Under the pieces are notes generated by a model. It was not told the DNA's origin. It searched no databases and was given only the letters and a program-made list of their open reading frames with translations. A program made the position numbers and the translations under genes. Below are positions 1 through 6,912 of a DNA stretch of 8,827 nucleotides, piece by piece (the first letter of the stretch is position 1; each line of letters begins with the position of its first letter). The DNA is from BMS3B sp964501105 (GTDB lineage: Archaea; Hydrothermarchaeota; Hydrothermarchaeia; Hydrothermarchaeales; BMS3B): positions 1-8,827 of the forward strand of contig CAZCRG010000072.1 in NCBI GenBank assembly GCA_964501105.1. Direction: 5' to 3'.

Positions 1-101
1 CCTTTGAGAAGTTCGAAGGGCATAAGAACTTCTGTAGCAACTGCCACGACGTGGAAACAGACTGTACAAAGTGCCACTCTCTACCTGCAATAATGCAGTA
101 A
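1..101 (+). CDS. Multiheme cytochrome c, C-terminal end (partial)
   Basis: The reading frame from base 3 to the TAA at 99-101 encodes the last 32 residues of a protein whose start lies outside the window. Two CxxCH haem-c attachment motifs are visible, CSNCH (bases 33-47) and CTKCH (63-77), only five residues apart, so this is the tail of a multihaem c-type cytochrome. Such proteins are exported and carry electrons outside the cytoplasmic membrane. Among archaea they are typical of methanotrophic ANME lineages, Methanosarcinia and Archaeoglobi. The close spacing of the two sites fits small multihaem or NapC/NrfH/octahaem-like proteins, but the fragment is too short to choose a family or count the haems. 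The frame closes cleanly, with no sign of decay. Confidence 0.85.
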   Translation, partial: FEKFEGHKNFCSNCHDVETDCTKCHSLPAIMQ

Positions 102-103
102 TC

Positions 104-134
104 TTTGTTCTATTTTTTATTTTTATTTAATTTT
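104..134 (+). terminator. T-rich intrinsic terminator after the cytochrome gene
   Basis: Just after the cytochrome stop codon the plus strand is almost pure T/A, with several runs of four to six T. Archaeal RNA polymerase terminates at such oligo-T tracts without needing a hairpin. The tract ends the cytochrome transcript and separates it from nadA. No strong stem precedes it. Confidence 0.45.
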
Positions 135-145
135 CTATACAAAAT
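121..145 (+). promoter_or_regulatory. Probable nadA promoter region (TATA-like)
   Basis: The 80-base gap between the cytochrome stop and nadA contains A/T-rich boxes that could bind TBP: TTTATTTAA near 122-130 and CTATACAAA near 135-143. Either would place transcription initiation about 25 bases downstream, giving a short leader that includes the Shine-Dalgarno at 178-186. The region also overlaps the T-rich terminator, so the exact box is uncertain. Confidence 0.3.
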
Positions 146-177
146 TTCTTGTTTTAGTGAGTTAGCCCTGAAAAAAT

Positions 178-186
178 AAAGGTGAT
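178..186 (+). promoter_or_regulatory. Shine-Dalgarno deciding the nadA start
   Basis: The stretch AAAGGTGAT matches the archaeal anti-SD complement (GGAGGTGAT) over AGGTGAT. It ends four bases before the in-frame TTG at 191. The alternative start, GTG at 182, lies inside this SD and has no ribosome-binding site of its own, so the TTG is the better start. Confidence 0.6.
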
Positions 187-190
187 AGTT

Positions 191-1111
191 TTGGTTCTTG
201 ATGAGAATACACTCAGAGAAGTTGAGAAACTGAAGGAAGACTGTATTGTGCTCTCTCATAATTATCAGATTCCTGAAATACAGGATGTTGCTGACTTCCT
301 TGGTGATTCTCTTGGCCTATGCAGAGAAGCTCAGAAAGTTGACAAGCCCTATATAATGTTCGCTGGAGTGGACTTTATGGCAGAGAGTGCTGCCATGCTA
401 AATCCTGATAAAACTGTAATTGTACCGGATTATGAAGCTCATTGCCCTATGGCTGCCATGCTTCCTGCAAAAAAACTTAAAGAGGCAAAAGAGGAACATC
501 CTGATGCTGCTGTTGTGTTATATATTAATACAAGAATTGAAGCCCGTGCCCTTGCAGATGTAATTTGTACCTCGGCAAATGCAATAAAAATAGTCAAGGC
601 TCTACCTGAGAAAAAAATACTCTTTGGGCCTGATAAAAATTTAGCCTGGCATGTTCAGAGGCATATAAAGGACAAAGAGATAATTGTTGTTCCTGAGACA
701 GGACACTGTATAACTCATGACAGAATTTTTACTGAAGAGGATGTTGAAATAGCAAGAAAAAAGTATCCAGAAGCTGAAGTTTTAATACACCCAGAATCTC
801 CTCCTGAAGTACAGTTGAAGGCAGATTATATCTGCTCCACTGAGCAGATGGTAAAAAGAGCAAAGGAAAGTGATGCAAAGGAGTTTATAATAGGTACTGA
901 AGTTGGAATGCTATACAGACTGAAGAAGGAATTTCCAGATAAGAAATTCTATCCCCTCAATGAAAAAGCTGTATGTAAGACTATGAAAATGAATACTTGG
1001 GACAAGTTTATTACACAGCTCAGAGAGAGAAAGAATGTTATTAAAATAGATGAGAAAATAGCAGAGAGGGCAAGAATTAGTCTTGAAAGAATGCTTGAGT
1101 TGTCAAAATAG
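191..1111 (+). CDS. nadA: Quinolinate synthase NadA
   Basis: NadA condenses iminoaspartate with dihydroxyacetone phosphate to form quinolinate, the de novo precursor of NAD, using an oxygen-labile [4Fe-4S] cluster in the cytoplasm. Family signatures are clear: SHNYQ with PEIQDVADFLGDSL near the N-terminus, GVDFMAESA, YINTRIEARALADVICTSANA and HPES-PPEV. The three cluster cysteines sit in HCPMAAM, GHCITHD and AVCKTMKMNT, codons 88, 176 and 265 when counted from the GTG at 182. The length of about 306 residues is normal and the gene is intact. One small deviation: the usual GST stretch after the AD-Y/F motif reads CST. The start is placed at TTG 191 because a strong SD precedes it; GTG 182 would add three residues. 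No nadB/nadX or nadC partner is in the window. The gene faces hef, with 21 bases between the two stops. Confidence 0.96.
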   Translation: MVLDENTLREVEKLKEDCIVLSHNYQIPEIQDVADFLGDSLGLCREAQKVDKPYIMFAGVDFMAESAAMLNPDKTVIVPDYEAHCPMAAMLPAKKLKEAKEEHPDAAVVLYINTRIEARALADVICTSANAIKIVKALPEKKILFGPDKNLAWHVQRHIKDKEIIVVPETGHCITHDRIFTEEDVEIARKKYPEAEVLIHPESPPEVQLKADYICSTEQMVKRAKESDAKEFIIGTEVGMLYRLKKEFPDKKFYPLNEKAVCKTMKMNTWDKFITQLRERKNVIKIDEKIAERARISLERMLELSK

Positions 1112-1132
1112 TTATAGCCACTGCATATTTCT

Positions 1133-2674
1133 TTAATTTTTCCTGCTGAGCCACCTCACAAAGCTCTTCATTTTCTTTTCCCTAGCAATCTCGGCAAAGT
1201 AGTAGGCTTCATCTTTTGTGCCCTTGGCGATAAGTATTATCACCTTACCCAAGGTGCTCCTTCCTGTCCTTCCCCGCCTCTGGATAGCTCTTATCTCGCT
1301 GGGCACGGGCTCATAGAAGACAACAAGGTCAACCCTTGGAATATCAAGGCCCTCCTCTGCCACACTGCTTGCCACAAGCACCTTTACTCTTCTCCTTCTG
1401 AAGGTTTCAAGTGCCTCAGTCTGGTGCTTCTGGCTCATGCCCTTCTCTCCTCCTCTCCTTGCCTGCCCCACGAAGCGTAGAGCCTTTATTCCTGCTCTTT
1501 CAAGGGCATCAAGTACTGTATTTATTGTATCTCTGTACTGAACAAATATGATTATTAGAGAATCCTCCCTCTCTGAGAACTGCTCCTCCACTATCTCAAG
1601 AAGAGCTCTGAGCTTGGGATGGGAGGTTTCAGCAGTGCTAAGAAGCTCCTGAGCTCTTGCTACTCCCTCATTATTGAGAAAGGACTTCTCACCTCTTGAC
1701 TTCTTCTCCTTGGCCTTTAATCTTTCAAGATAGGCAAGAGCAGGTTCTGCACCCTGAGTTTCTGTGAGCTCAAGGAGATTGAAGGCATGCATGGCAGCTA
1801 TCTGCAGAGCACTGGCACTGAAGAGATAGCCCTTTCGGCCTCTGGCGAGTCTCTTTCTTATTGTATTCCCGAGCTCAACAATATCTTTCTTGGATATATT
1901 TGATGTACTTTTGTAGGTAAGAAAACCCATCCTTCTCAGCTTGTTGAGATTTTCCTTCAAAAGCTCAGATATTATTTCAGAAGCCTCCTTCAGTTCAGGG
2001 CTTAGAGCAACTCTCCTCCAGCTCATCTCCACTCCCTTAACATAAGCCTTTACATCCTCATCCCAGGGAAGCCTCGCCTCAACCTTCTCAATTTTGAGAT
2101 TTTTCAGCACCTCCTCTATTTTCTTTTTATCTCCCCCCGGAGAAGCAGTGAGTGCCAGAATTAAGCCATTGTAGCTCTTAGCTATCCTGACATATGCGTA
2201 ATCTCCAACACTGCGGTGTGCCTCATCAAATATGAGAAGGGATACATCATTGAGAGAGTAAGCTCCAGCCTCAATGTCTTTCAGCACAGTTTGAGGCGTG
2301 GAAAATACCACTTTTGCCTTTTTCCAGAGCAATTTTCTCTTCTCCCTCTTCACCTCACCTGTGAAGGCTTCCAGAGAATCAATTTTTGTGAGTTTTCTGA
2401 AGGTATCAAGGTGCTGGTGCACAAGAGGCTTTGTGGGAGCAAGAAAGAGAACTCTGCCTTTCTCTAGAGAATCAACAGCAGTGAGAACAGCTATAATTGT
2501 CTTGCCCAGGCCAGTTGGTAGAACCACAAGGGTGTTTCTTCGCTTTGCTTCTTCAGCTATCTTAATCTGATATTCTCTTTTTTCAATACCCTGCCTGAGC
2601 AGGGGATGAGAGATAAAGCTGCCCTTCTTCTCCTCTTCAGCCTTGAAGAACTCATCGAGAGTTGACTGGGGCAT
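1133..2674 (-). CDS. hef: Hef-family SF2 helicase (helicase-only form) with N-terminal PIP-like peptide
   Basis: This is a 513-residue DEAH-type SF2 helicase of the archaeal Hef/FANCM/MPH1 family, which remodels stalled forks and branched DNA. Motifs in order are REYQ (33-36), Walker A PTGLGKT (53-59), LAPTKPLV (77-84), STPQ (124-127), DEAH (149-152), LTASPG (174-179), SSVAEEGLDIPR (436-447) and QRRGRTGR (465-472). The long helical insert between the two RecA-like lobes, roughly 215-340, matches the Hef thumb-like domain. The protein ends about 40 residues after motif VI, so it lacks the XPF-type nuclease and HhH domains of full-length Hef; helicase-only forms are known in archaea. An approximately 20-residue extension precedes the usual FISHPLL start of the family. 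It reads MPQSTLDEFF and fits a PCNA-interacting peptide. No SD lies before the ATG, so translation may be leaderless or the leader weak. The gene is convergent with nadA and divergent from rnpB. Confidence 0.92.
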   Translation of the reverse strand: MPQSTLDEFFKAEEEKKGSFISHPLLRQGIEKREYQIKIAEEAKRRNTLVVLPTGLGKTIIAVLTAVDSLEKGRVLFLAPTKPLVHQHLDTFRKLTKIDSLEAFTGEVKREKRKLLWKKAKVVFSTPQTVLKDIEAGAYSLNDVSLLIFDEAHRSVGDYAYVRIAKSYNGLILALTASPGGDKKKIEEVLKNLKIEKVEARLPWDEDVKAYVKGVEMSWRRVALSPELKEASEIISELLKENLNKLRRMGFLTYKSTSNISKKDIVELGNTIRKRLARGRKGYLFSASALQIAAMHAFNLLELTETQGAEPALAYLERLKAKEKKSRGEKSFLNNEGVARAQELLSTAETSHPKLRALLEIVEEQFSEREDSLIIIFVQYRDTINTVLDALERAGIKALRFVGQARRGGEKGMSQKHQTEALETFRRRRVKVLVASSVAEEGLDIPRVDLVVFYEPVPSEIRAIQRRGRTGRSTLGKVIILIAKGTKDEAYYFAEIAREKKMKSFVRWLSRKN

Positions 2675-2675
2675 A

Positions 2676-2684
2676 ATGTATATA
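2676..2684. promoter_or_regulatory. TATA-like box in the hef/rnpB divergent region
   Basis: The 45 bases between the hef start and the mature 5' end of rnpB contain ATGTATATAG, the only strong TATA-like element there. For rnpB it would give transcription initiation near 2706, leaving a leader of about 14 bases to be trimmed. On the minus strand it sits only a few bases before the hef ATG, too close to drive that start directly. It is therefore more likely the rnpB promoter, and hef must use a weaker element further into the rnpB side. Confidence 0.4.
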
Positions 2685-2719
2685 GAAGGGTTGTTCTGGT
2701 TAAAGTTTTCCTATTTTAT

Positions 2720-3020
2720 GGAGCTGAGCCGGAGGGCAGCTCACGCTTCTCTTGATTGAGAAGTGAGGAAACTCCGCCCATCGCTGCAGCACCCAGGGGG
2801 TGAAAGCCCCGCGCCGAGAGGCGCAGCTCTGGAGCAGAAACGATACCCGGGCTGAGAATACAGCTATGAAGTCGAGAGACAGAGTTTCTCTTCCCGGGAT
2901 GAAACGGCCATCTCTGGGGATGCAAGCAGGAGGGAGCGCTCTGCTGCAGGAGCCCCTCCGCTGGTGCGCTAAGACCAATGCTGCCTGAAACAGAAGGCGG
3001 GTTACTCCCGGCACGGCTCC
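2720..3020 (+). ncRNA. rnpB: RNase P RNA (archaeal type A)
   Basis: This is the catalytic RNA that removes 5' leaders from pre-tRNAs. The ends pair as P1: GGAGC/GCTCC (2720-2724 with 3016-3020) and GCCGG/CCGGC (2728-2732 with 3008-3012). A P3-like hairpin follows, CTTCTC/GAGAAG (2746-2763). Next come the conserved GAGGAAACTCCGCC (CR I, 2765-2778) and, near the 3' end, ACAGAAGGCGG (CR V, 2990-3000). CCGCC (2774-2778) pairs with GGCGG (2996-3000) as the P4 pseudoknot helix. Further helices are CTGCAGCA/TGCTGCAG (2784-2791 with 2942-2949), GGGG/CCCC (2797-2810), GCGCC-GAGA-GGCGC with a GNRA loop (2811-2824), and CCCGGG at 2846 with CCCGGG at 2893 (P11/P12 arm). The length of about 300 nt is typical for archaea. 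Open reading frames across this stretch on both strands are by-products of its GC-rich structure. Confidence 0.95.
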
Positions 3021-3094
3021 AGTTGAATTATTATTTATTTAGTGAGTCAAGAGGAGGGAGCGAAGATATTAGATTTAAAAAAGTCTTTTTAGAT

Positions 3095-3211
3095 ATGGGA
3101 AATGTTATAAAAATGACACCAGAGGAAAAGGCAAGGCAGAAAATTGATAAACTGCTGGAGATGCAGAAAAATGAAAGAAGAAAGTTATTTGGCTACCTTC
3201 GAGGGGGATAA
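3095..3211 (+). CDS. Doubtful small ORF, HsdR-N-terminus-like
   Basis: A 38-codon frame starts at ATG 3095, or 32 codons from ATG 3113, and ends at the TAA at 3209-3211. Residues TPEEKARQKIDKLLE closely resemble the N-terminal helix of type I restriction HsdR subunits, which commonly read TPEEKARxxIDxLLExAGW. The expected AGW and the rest of the protein are missing; the frame instead continues as a short basic tail and stops. No SD precedes either ATG. It could be a decayed stub of an hsdR gene, a genuine micro-protein (helical, highly charged), or chance. The first reading is an inference from a 15-residue similarity recalled from the family. Upstream codons of the same frame run into rnpB and are not coding. 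Confidence 0.25.
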   Translation: MGNVIKMTPEEKARQKIDKLLEMQKNERRKLFGYLRGG

Positions 3212-3262
3212 ACGCTACATTCTTACTCAAGCCCAGGATAAGCTCAAATCCTTTCCCTCTCC

Positions 3263-3277
3263 GGCAAATTATTTTAA
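3263..3277 (+). promoter_or_regulatory. BRE/TATA promoter of the calcium operon
   Basis: GGCAAA followed by TTATTTTAA resembles an archaeal BRE plus TATA box. The box centre lies about 26 bases before the antiporter ATG at 3299, the spacing expected for a leaderless transcript. No convincing SD sits before that ATG, which agrees with leaderless initiation. Confidence 0.5.
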
Positions 3278-3298
3278 CCACGCAGGATAATTTTTATT

Positions 3299-4240
3299 AT
3301 GGTGCTCCAGACCATTGCAACTGTTTTTCTGGGCCTATCAGCCCTTATATTCGCCTCCAACATTGCTGTTGAGCGGTCCAGGAGGATAGCCAGGAGGCTG
3401 GGTATATCTGACCTCATAATAGGTTTGACAGTGGTTTCCATTGGCACCTCGCTGCCTGAGATCTTCTTGAGCCTGATGGCAGGCATATACCGGCTCCAGG
3501 GGCTGGAGTCCAGCGGTATAGCAATAGGGAATATTATGGGCTCCTGCCTGTCGCAGATAACAATAATCCTTGGTCTGAGCGGCATGGTGACTAAGCTTTA
3601 TGTTCCCATGAGATCATTGAAGCGCGATGGCACAATGATGCTTGTAGCTATACTGCTGATGTATGGCGCATCTTTCGATGGGATAATAACCTCTCTGGAG
3701 GGAATTGCCCTTGTGTTCATCTATATCGCCTATCTTTTCTATCTTTCCAGAGAGGATAGGATTACAAAGGATGAAGGGGAGAGAAAACACCAGATCCTTA
3801 TTTATGATTCCTTCTTCCTGCTTGGAGCTCTTTTAGTTGTGGTGCTATGTTCTTCAGTTGTAGTACACGAAGGTCTTGCACTGGCTTCAATGTTAGGAGT
3901 TTCTCCATTTATAATAGGGATACTTGCAGGCGTGAGCACATCTCTACCTGAGCTCAGCATCTCAATAGGCGCCCTGGGCAAGGGTGCAAAGGGGCTCTCT
4001 CTGGGCAACCTGATTGGTTCCAACATAACAGACCCCCTTCTCTCTCTGGGTATAGGTGCAGCTGTGGCTGGCTTTGCCGTTGAGATTAATGCCATAGGCT
4101 TCGATTTTGTTTACTGGATTTTTTCCAGCATTGTGGCAATGCTTCTACTCTGGAACCACATAGACCTTAACAGAAAGGAGAGCTCCATTCTTATATTCCT
4201 CTTCCTCATGTACATATATCTCAAAGCCCTTGGAGTTTGA
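3299..4240 (+). CDS. Ca2+/cation antiporter, CaCA family
   Basis: This 313-residue integral membrane protein has about ten hydrophobic segments arranged as two inverted halves, the fold of prokaryotic Na+/Ca2+ exchangers (YrbG/NCX_Mj group). Such proteins expel Ca2+ in exchange for Na+ or H+. The alpha-1 repeat contains SIGTSLPE (47-54) and GNIMGSCLSQ (77-86); the alpha-2 repeat contains GVSTSLPE (211-218) and GNLIGSNITDP (236-246). The cation-coordinating Glu54, Glu218 and Asp245 are all present. The alpha-1 motif is atypical: the usual GSNxxN reads GSCLSQ, so the Asn that binds ions in NCX_Mj is Gln86 here. A charged loop (about 150-166) separates the halves. Its stop overlaps the next gene's possible TTG start, and a Ca2+-ATPase follows at once, supporting a calcium-export role. 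The transported counter-ion cannot be read from sequence. Confidence 0.9.
   Translation: MVLQTIATVFLGLSALIFASNIAVERSRRIARRLGISDLIIGLTVVSIGTSLPEIFLSLMAGIYRLQGLESSGIAIGNIMGSCLSQITIILGLSGMVTKLYVPMRSLKRDGTMMLVAILLMYGASFDGIITSLEGIALVFIYIAYLFYLSREDRITKDEGERKHQILIYDSFFLLGALLVVVLCSSVVVHEGLALASMLGVSPFIIGILAGVSTSLPELSISIGALGKGAKGLSLGNLIGSNITDPLLSLGIGAAVAGFAVEINAIGFDFVYWIFSSIVAMLLLWNHIDLNRKESSILIFLFLMYIYLKALGV
4232..4235 (+). promoter_or_regulatory. SD for the Ca2+-ATPase inside the antiporter 3' end
   Basis: GGAG lies seven bases before ATG 4243 and within the last antiporter codons. It favours ATG 4243 over the in-frame TTG at 4237, which would overlap the TGA at 4238-4240. Translation of the two genes is probably coupled. 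Confidence 0.55.
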
Positions 4241-4242
4241 AA

Positions 4243-6756
4243 ATGAATGAGGGACTAACCTGGGAGGAGGCAAGAGAAAGGCTGAAAATATACGGGAGAA
4301 ATGAGATAAGGAGGGTAAAGAAGAGAAGCCCTTTAAGGATACTCCTATCCCAGTTCACCTCACCCATTATTCTAATTCTCATAGCAGCTGCTTTTATTTC
4401 CTTTGTCACAGGCTTTCTTTCCCCGCGAACAAGCTTTATAGACTCAGCTTTAATCCTGCTGATAGTTTTAATCTCCGGGGTAGCAGGCTTTCTTCAGGAG
4501 TACAAATCCGAGAAAACAATAGAAGCCCTGCAGAAAATGGCTGCTCCAAAGGCAAAGGTTGTGAGGAGTGGAAGGTTTGCTGAGATTGAAGCCTCCCAGC
4601 TTGTGCCTGGTGATTTAATTCTTCTTGAGGCTGGGGACGTAGTTCCAGCAGATGCTGAGCTAATAGAGGCCTTTGCTCTAAAGGTGGACGAGGCAAGCTT
4701 AACCGGTGAGAGCATACCTGTTGGGAAGAAGGCTGGCGATGAGGTTTATATGAACACCTTTGTTAACACCGGCAGAGCTAAGGCTGTTGTAAAGGCAACA
4801 GGTATGGCTACAAGGGTGGGTAGGATAGCAGGAAAACTTGAGGAGATAGAGGAGGAAGCCACGCCCTTCCAGAAGGAAATGGCAAAGTTCAGCAAAAATG
4901 TGACAAGGGCTATTATTCTTCTCATTTTTGTTATGAGTGGAGTTTCTTTCTTAAAGTACGATCTGTCAACATCCCTCCTGCTGGCTGTCTCTCTGGCTGT
5001 GGCAGCAATCCCGGAGGGCTTACCAGCCGTTCTGGTGCTCTCCTTAACCATGGGAGCCAAAGCTATGGCAAAAAGAAATGCTCTGGTGAGAAGGCTCGCC
5101 GCCATAGAGTCGGTTGGTGCTGTGGATGTAATATGCACAGATAAAACAGGCACAATAACTGAGGGTGAGATGAGGGTAACTGTGATTCTTACAGACAGAG
5201 AAATAGAGGTTGAGAAGGTTGAGGAGGCTGAAGAGGACTTAAAGCTCGTACTCATGTGCAACGCCCTGTGCAACAACTCCAAGGTGCTCTACGAGGAGGG
5301 TAAAAGGCGATACTCTGGAGATAAAACTGAAATCGCCCTGAAAATGGTAGCCAGGAAGTTTGGTTTTGATAAGGAGGAGCTGGACAGGGAATACAGGAGG
5401 GTGGATGAAATACCCTTTACCTCAGAGAGAAAGATGATGAGCATTGTGGTTGAGAAAGGAGAAAGGAGGCTAGTTTTCTCCAAAGGTGCTCCAGAGATTC
5501 TTATTTTGAGGTGCTCAAAAGTTTATCACAAAGGAGAGGTGGTTCCTCTTGATGAAAATAAAAAGCAGGAGATACTGAAGAAGAATGAGGACCTTGCCTC
5601 CAGGGGACTGCGCGTCCTGGGCTTTGCCTTCAAAGAACTTGGAGAGGGTGAGGTAGAGGAGAACCTGGTGTGGCTGGGACTTCAGGGTATAATAGACCCG
5701 CCCAGAAAGGAGATTTACAAAGCCATTGAAGACTGCAAAACTGCTGGAATTAGAGTGTTGATGATAACAGGTGACAACCCGCTGACTGCCAAAGCCATAG
5801 CTGAGGAAGTTGGTTTAGAAAGCTCTGGGGTTGTTCTGGGCAGTGAAATAGATAAGCTCAGCAACAGGCAGCTTGAGGAGAAGCTCGCCTCGGGTATTAA
5901 TATTTTTGCAAGAACCTCGCCCATGCACAAGTTCAGAATTCTTCAGGTGCTCCAGAAGGAGAGCAGAGTTGCTATGGCTGGAGATGGTGTCAACGATGCC
6001 CTTGCCTTAAAGAAGGCTGACGTTGGCATCGCCATGGGTGTTAGAGGTACTGAAGTGGCAAAAGAAGCAAGTGATATTATTCTCCTGGATGACAACTTTG
6101 CCAGTATAGTTGCTGCAGTCAGAGAAGGTAGGAGGATTTTTGACAACCTTCGCAAGTTCATAAATTACCTCTTCACCTGCAACTTTGCAGAGGTGGCTGT
6201 GATATTCCTTGCAACTTTATTTTTAACCTTAAAGGAGCCTGTGCTTCTCCCGGTGCAGCTCCTGTGGATAAACCTCCTCACCGACGGCCTGCCAGCACTT
6301 GCTCTTGGTATTGACCCTGCATCTCCAGGTATAATGAAGAGACCTCCCAGAAAGATGGGAGAGGGGATTTTAAATAAAAGACTGACTCTGCAGATATTAA
6401 TTATAGGGATTGAGCTGACAGCTTTGCTGTTTTTGATTTTCTTTTTAACTTTAGATTCAGGGGAAGGCGTTGCGAGAACAGCTCTGTTCACAGGCTTTGT
6501 GCTGTATGAGTTTGCAAGGATAACAGGTATAAGATTCCAAGAGAAGTCGAGTTTATTTTCCAACAGGCTACTTCTGTTATCTCTCGTATCTTCCCTTATG
6601 CTTCAGCTCCTTATTATCTACACACCAGCAAATACTTTCTTCCACATAGAGCCTTTAGGATTCCATGAGTGGGTAGTTCTGCTGTTTGGCTTTGTTTTAA
6701 GCCTAATACTGGCGGCTGTAACAACTATAGCAATAAACAGGATTGTAAGAGATTAG
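4243..6756 (+). CDS. P2A-type Ca2+-transporting P-type ATPase
   Basis: This 837-residue cation pump uses ATP to export Ca2+ (possibly Mn2+). Numbering from ATG 4243: an N-terminal cation-ATPase domain (TWEEARERLKIYGRNEI, from residue 6); TGES of the actuator domain (154-157); PEGLP in M4 (257-261) with the Ca-binding Glu258; the phosphorylated Asp300 in DKTGT; KGAPE in the nucleotide domain (414-418); and GDGVNDA in the hinge (from 580). Membrane ligands that define Ca2+ pumps are present: Asn647 and Glu650 in M5 (CNFAE) and Asn677, Thr680 and Asp681 in M6 (NLLTDG), followed by PPRKMGEGI. Ten transmembrane segments are expected. It is shorter than SERCA and comparable to bacterial and PMR1-like pumps. 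I could not identify the SERCA M8 Glu ligand, so the number of Ca2+ ions per cycle is uncertain. Three bases separate it from the antiporter stop, so the two form one unit. The frame is intact and ends 12 bases before the facing V4R stop. Confidence 0.95.
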   Translation: MNEGLTWEEARERLKIYGRNEIRRVKKRSPLRILLSQFTSPIILILIAAAFISFVTGFLSPRTSFIDSALILLIVLISGVAGFLQEYKSEKTIEALQKMAAPKAKVVRSGRFAEIEASQLVPGDLILLEAGDVVPADAELIEAFALKVDEASLTGESIPVGKKAGDEVYMNTFVNTGRAKAVVKATGMATRVGRIAGKLEEIEEEATPFQKEMAKFSKNVTRAIILLIFVMSGVSFLKYDLSTSLLLAVSLAVAAIPEGLPAVLVLSLTMGAKAMAKRNALVRRLAAIESVGAVDVICTDKTGTITEGEMRVTVILTDREIEVEKVEEAEEDLKLVLMCNALCNNSKVLYEEGKRRYSGDKTEIALKMVARKFGFDKEELDREYRRVDEIPFTSERKMMSIVVEKGERRLVFSKGAPEILILRCSKVYHKGEVVPLDENKKQEILKKNEDLASRGLRVLGFAFKELGEGEVEENLVWLGLQGIIDPPRKEIYKAIEDCKTAGIRVLMITGDNPLTAKAIAEEVGLESSGVVLGSEIDKLSNRQLEEKLASGINIFARTSPMHKFRILQVLQKESRVAMAGDGVNDALALKKADVGIAMGVRGTEVAKEASDIILLDDNFASIVAAVREGRRIFDNLRKFINYLFTCNFAEVAVIFLATLFLTLKEPVLLPVQLLWINLLTDGLPALALGIDPASPGIMKRPPRKMGEGILNKRLTLQILIIGIELTALLFLIFFLTLDSGEGVARTALFTGFVLYEFARITGIRFQEKSSLFSNRLLLLSLVSSLMLQLLIIYTPANTFFHIEPLGFHEWVVLLFGFVLSLILAAVTTIAINRIVRD

Positions 6757-6768
6757 AACTCATTAATC

Positions 6769-6912
6769 TTAAATAAGTTTGATATCAAACTGGCAGTAGT
6801 TGTCTCCAAGTCCCCAGCATTTGACTTCCTTTACACTGGATTTCCCTATGGTTGAATCCACAAGACCGCCGAGAAGGCCTGCTTCAAAATAACAGATGGG
6901 TGCACCAATATT
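6769..6912 (-). pseudogene. 3' fragment of a V4R (4-vinyl reductase) domain gene
   Basis: On the minus strand the frame ending at TAA 6769-6771 encodes a clear V4R C-terminus: IGAPICYFEAGLLGGL, then EVKCWGLGDNYCQFDI. The conserved Cys of the CYFEAG segment and the paired Cys of the Cx7C ending are all present. V4R is a small-molecule-binding domain found in bacteriochlorophyll BchJ, XylR/DmpR-type regulators and many archaeal stand-alone or HTH-linked proteins. Only about 47 codons belong to this gene. Upstream of roughly 6910 the minus frame stays open but reads the reverse of cooS, so the homology stops there. The start and most of the domain are missing, which makes this a truncated remnant. 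The original protein's role (regulator or sensor) cannot be judged from the tail. It converges with the Ca2+-ATPase, 12 bases between stops. Confidence 0.72.

Larger units (their letters stand above)
3021..3298. other. Intergenic region between rnpB and the antiporter gene
   Basis: The first ~20 bases after rnpB are A/T-rich (TTATTATTTATTTA, 3028-3041) and probably terminate rnpB transcription. A GGAGG-like run at 3052-3058 is not followed by a start codon at SD distance. Two overlapping tiny frames occupy the middle: one ending at 3211 (listed separately) and one from ATG 3171 to TAA 3290 (39 codons, beginning MKEESYLATFEGDKRY). I recognise no family in the second. The last ~35 bases hold the antiporter promoter. 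No RNA gene or repeat was seen here. Confidence 0.5.

Noticed and set aside
1133..1250. Possible missing XPF-nuclease half of Hef as a frameshifted continuation
   Set aside because: The stop at 1133 is followed within 21 bases by the nadA stop, and nadA fills the space beyond. The nuclease domain is not broken off here; it is simply absent.
2700..3014. Open frames of 62-104 codons on both strands between hef and the antiporter
   Set aside because: They lie across the RNase P RNA, whose paired GC-rich sequence explains the lack of stops. None resembles a protein family.
3197..3211. C-terminal LRGG of the small ORF, identical to the ubiquitin tail
   Set aside because: The frame is only 32-38 residues, helical and charged, too short for a beta-grasp fold, and its coding status is doubtful. 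Four matching residues are easily chance.
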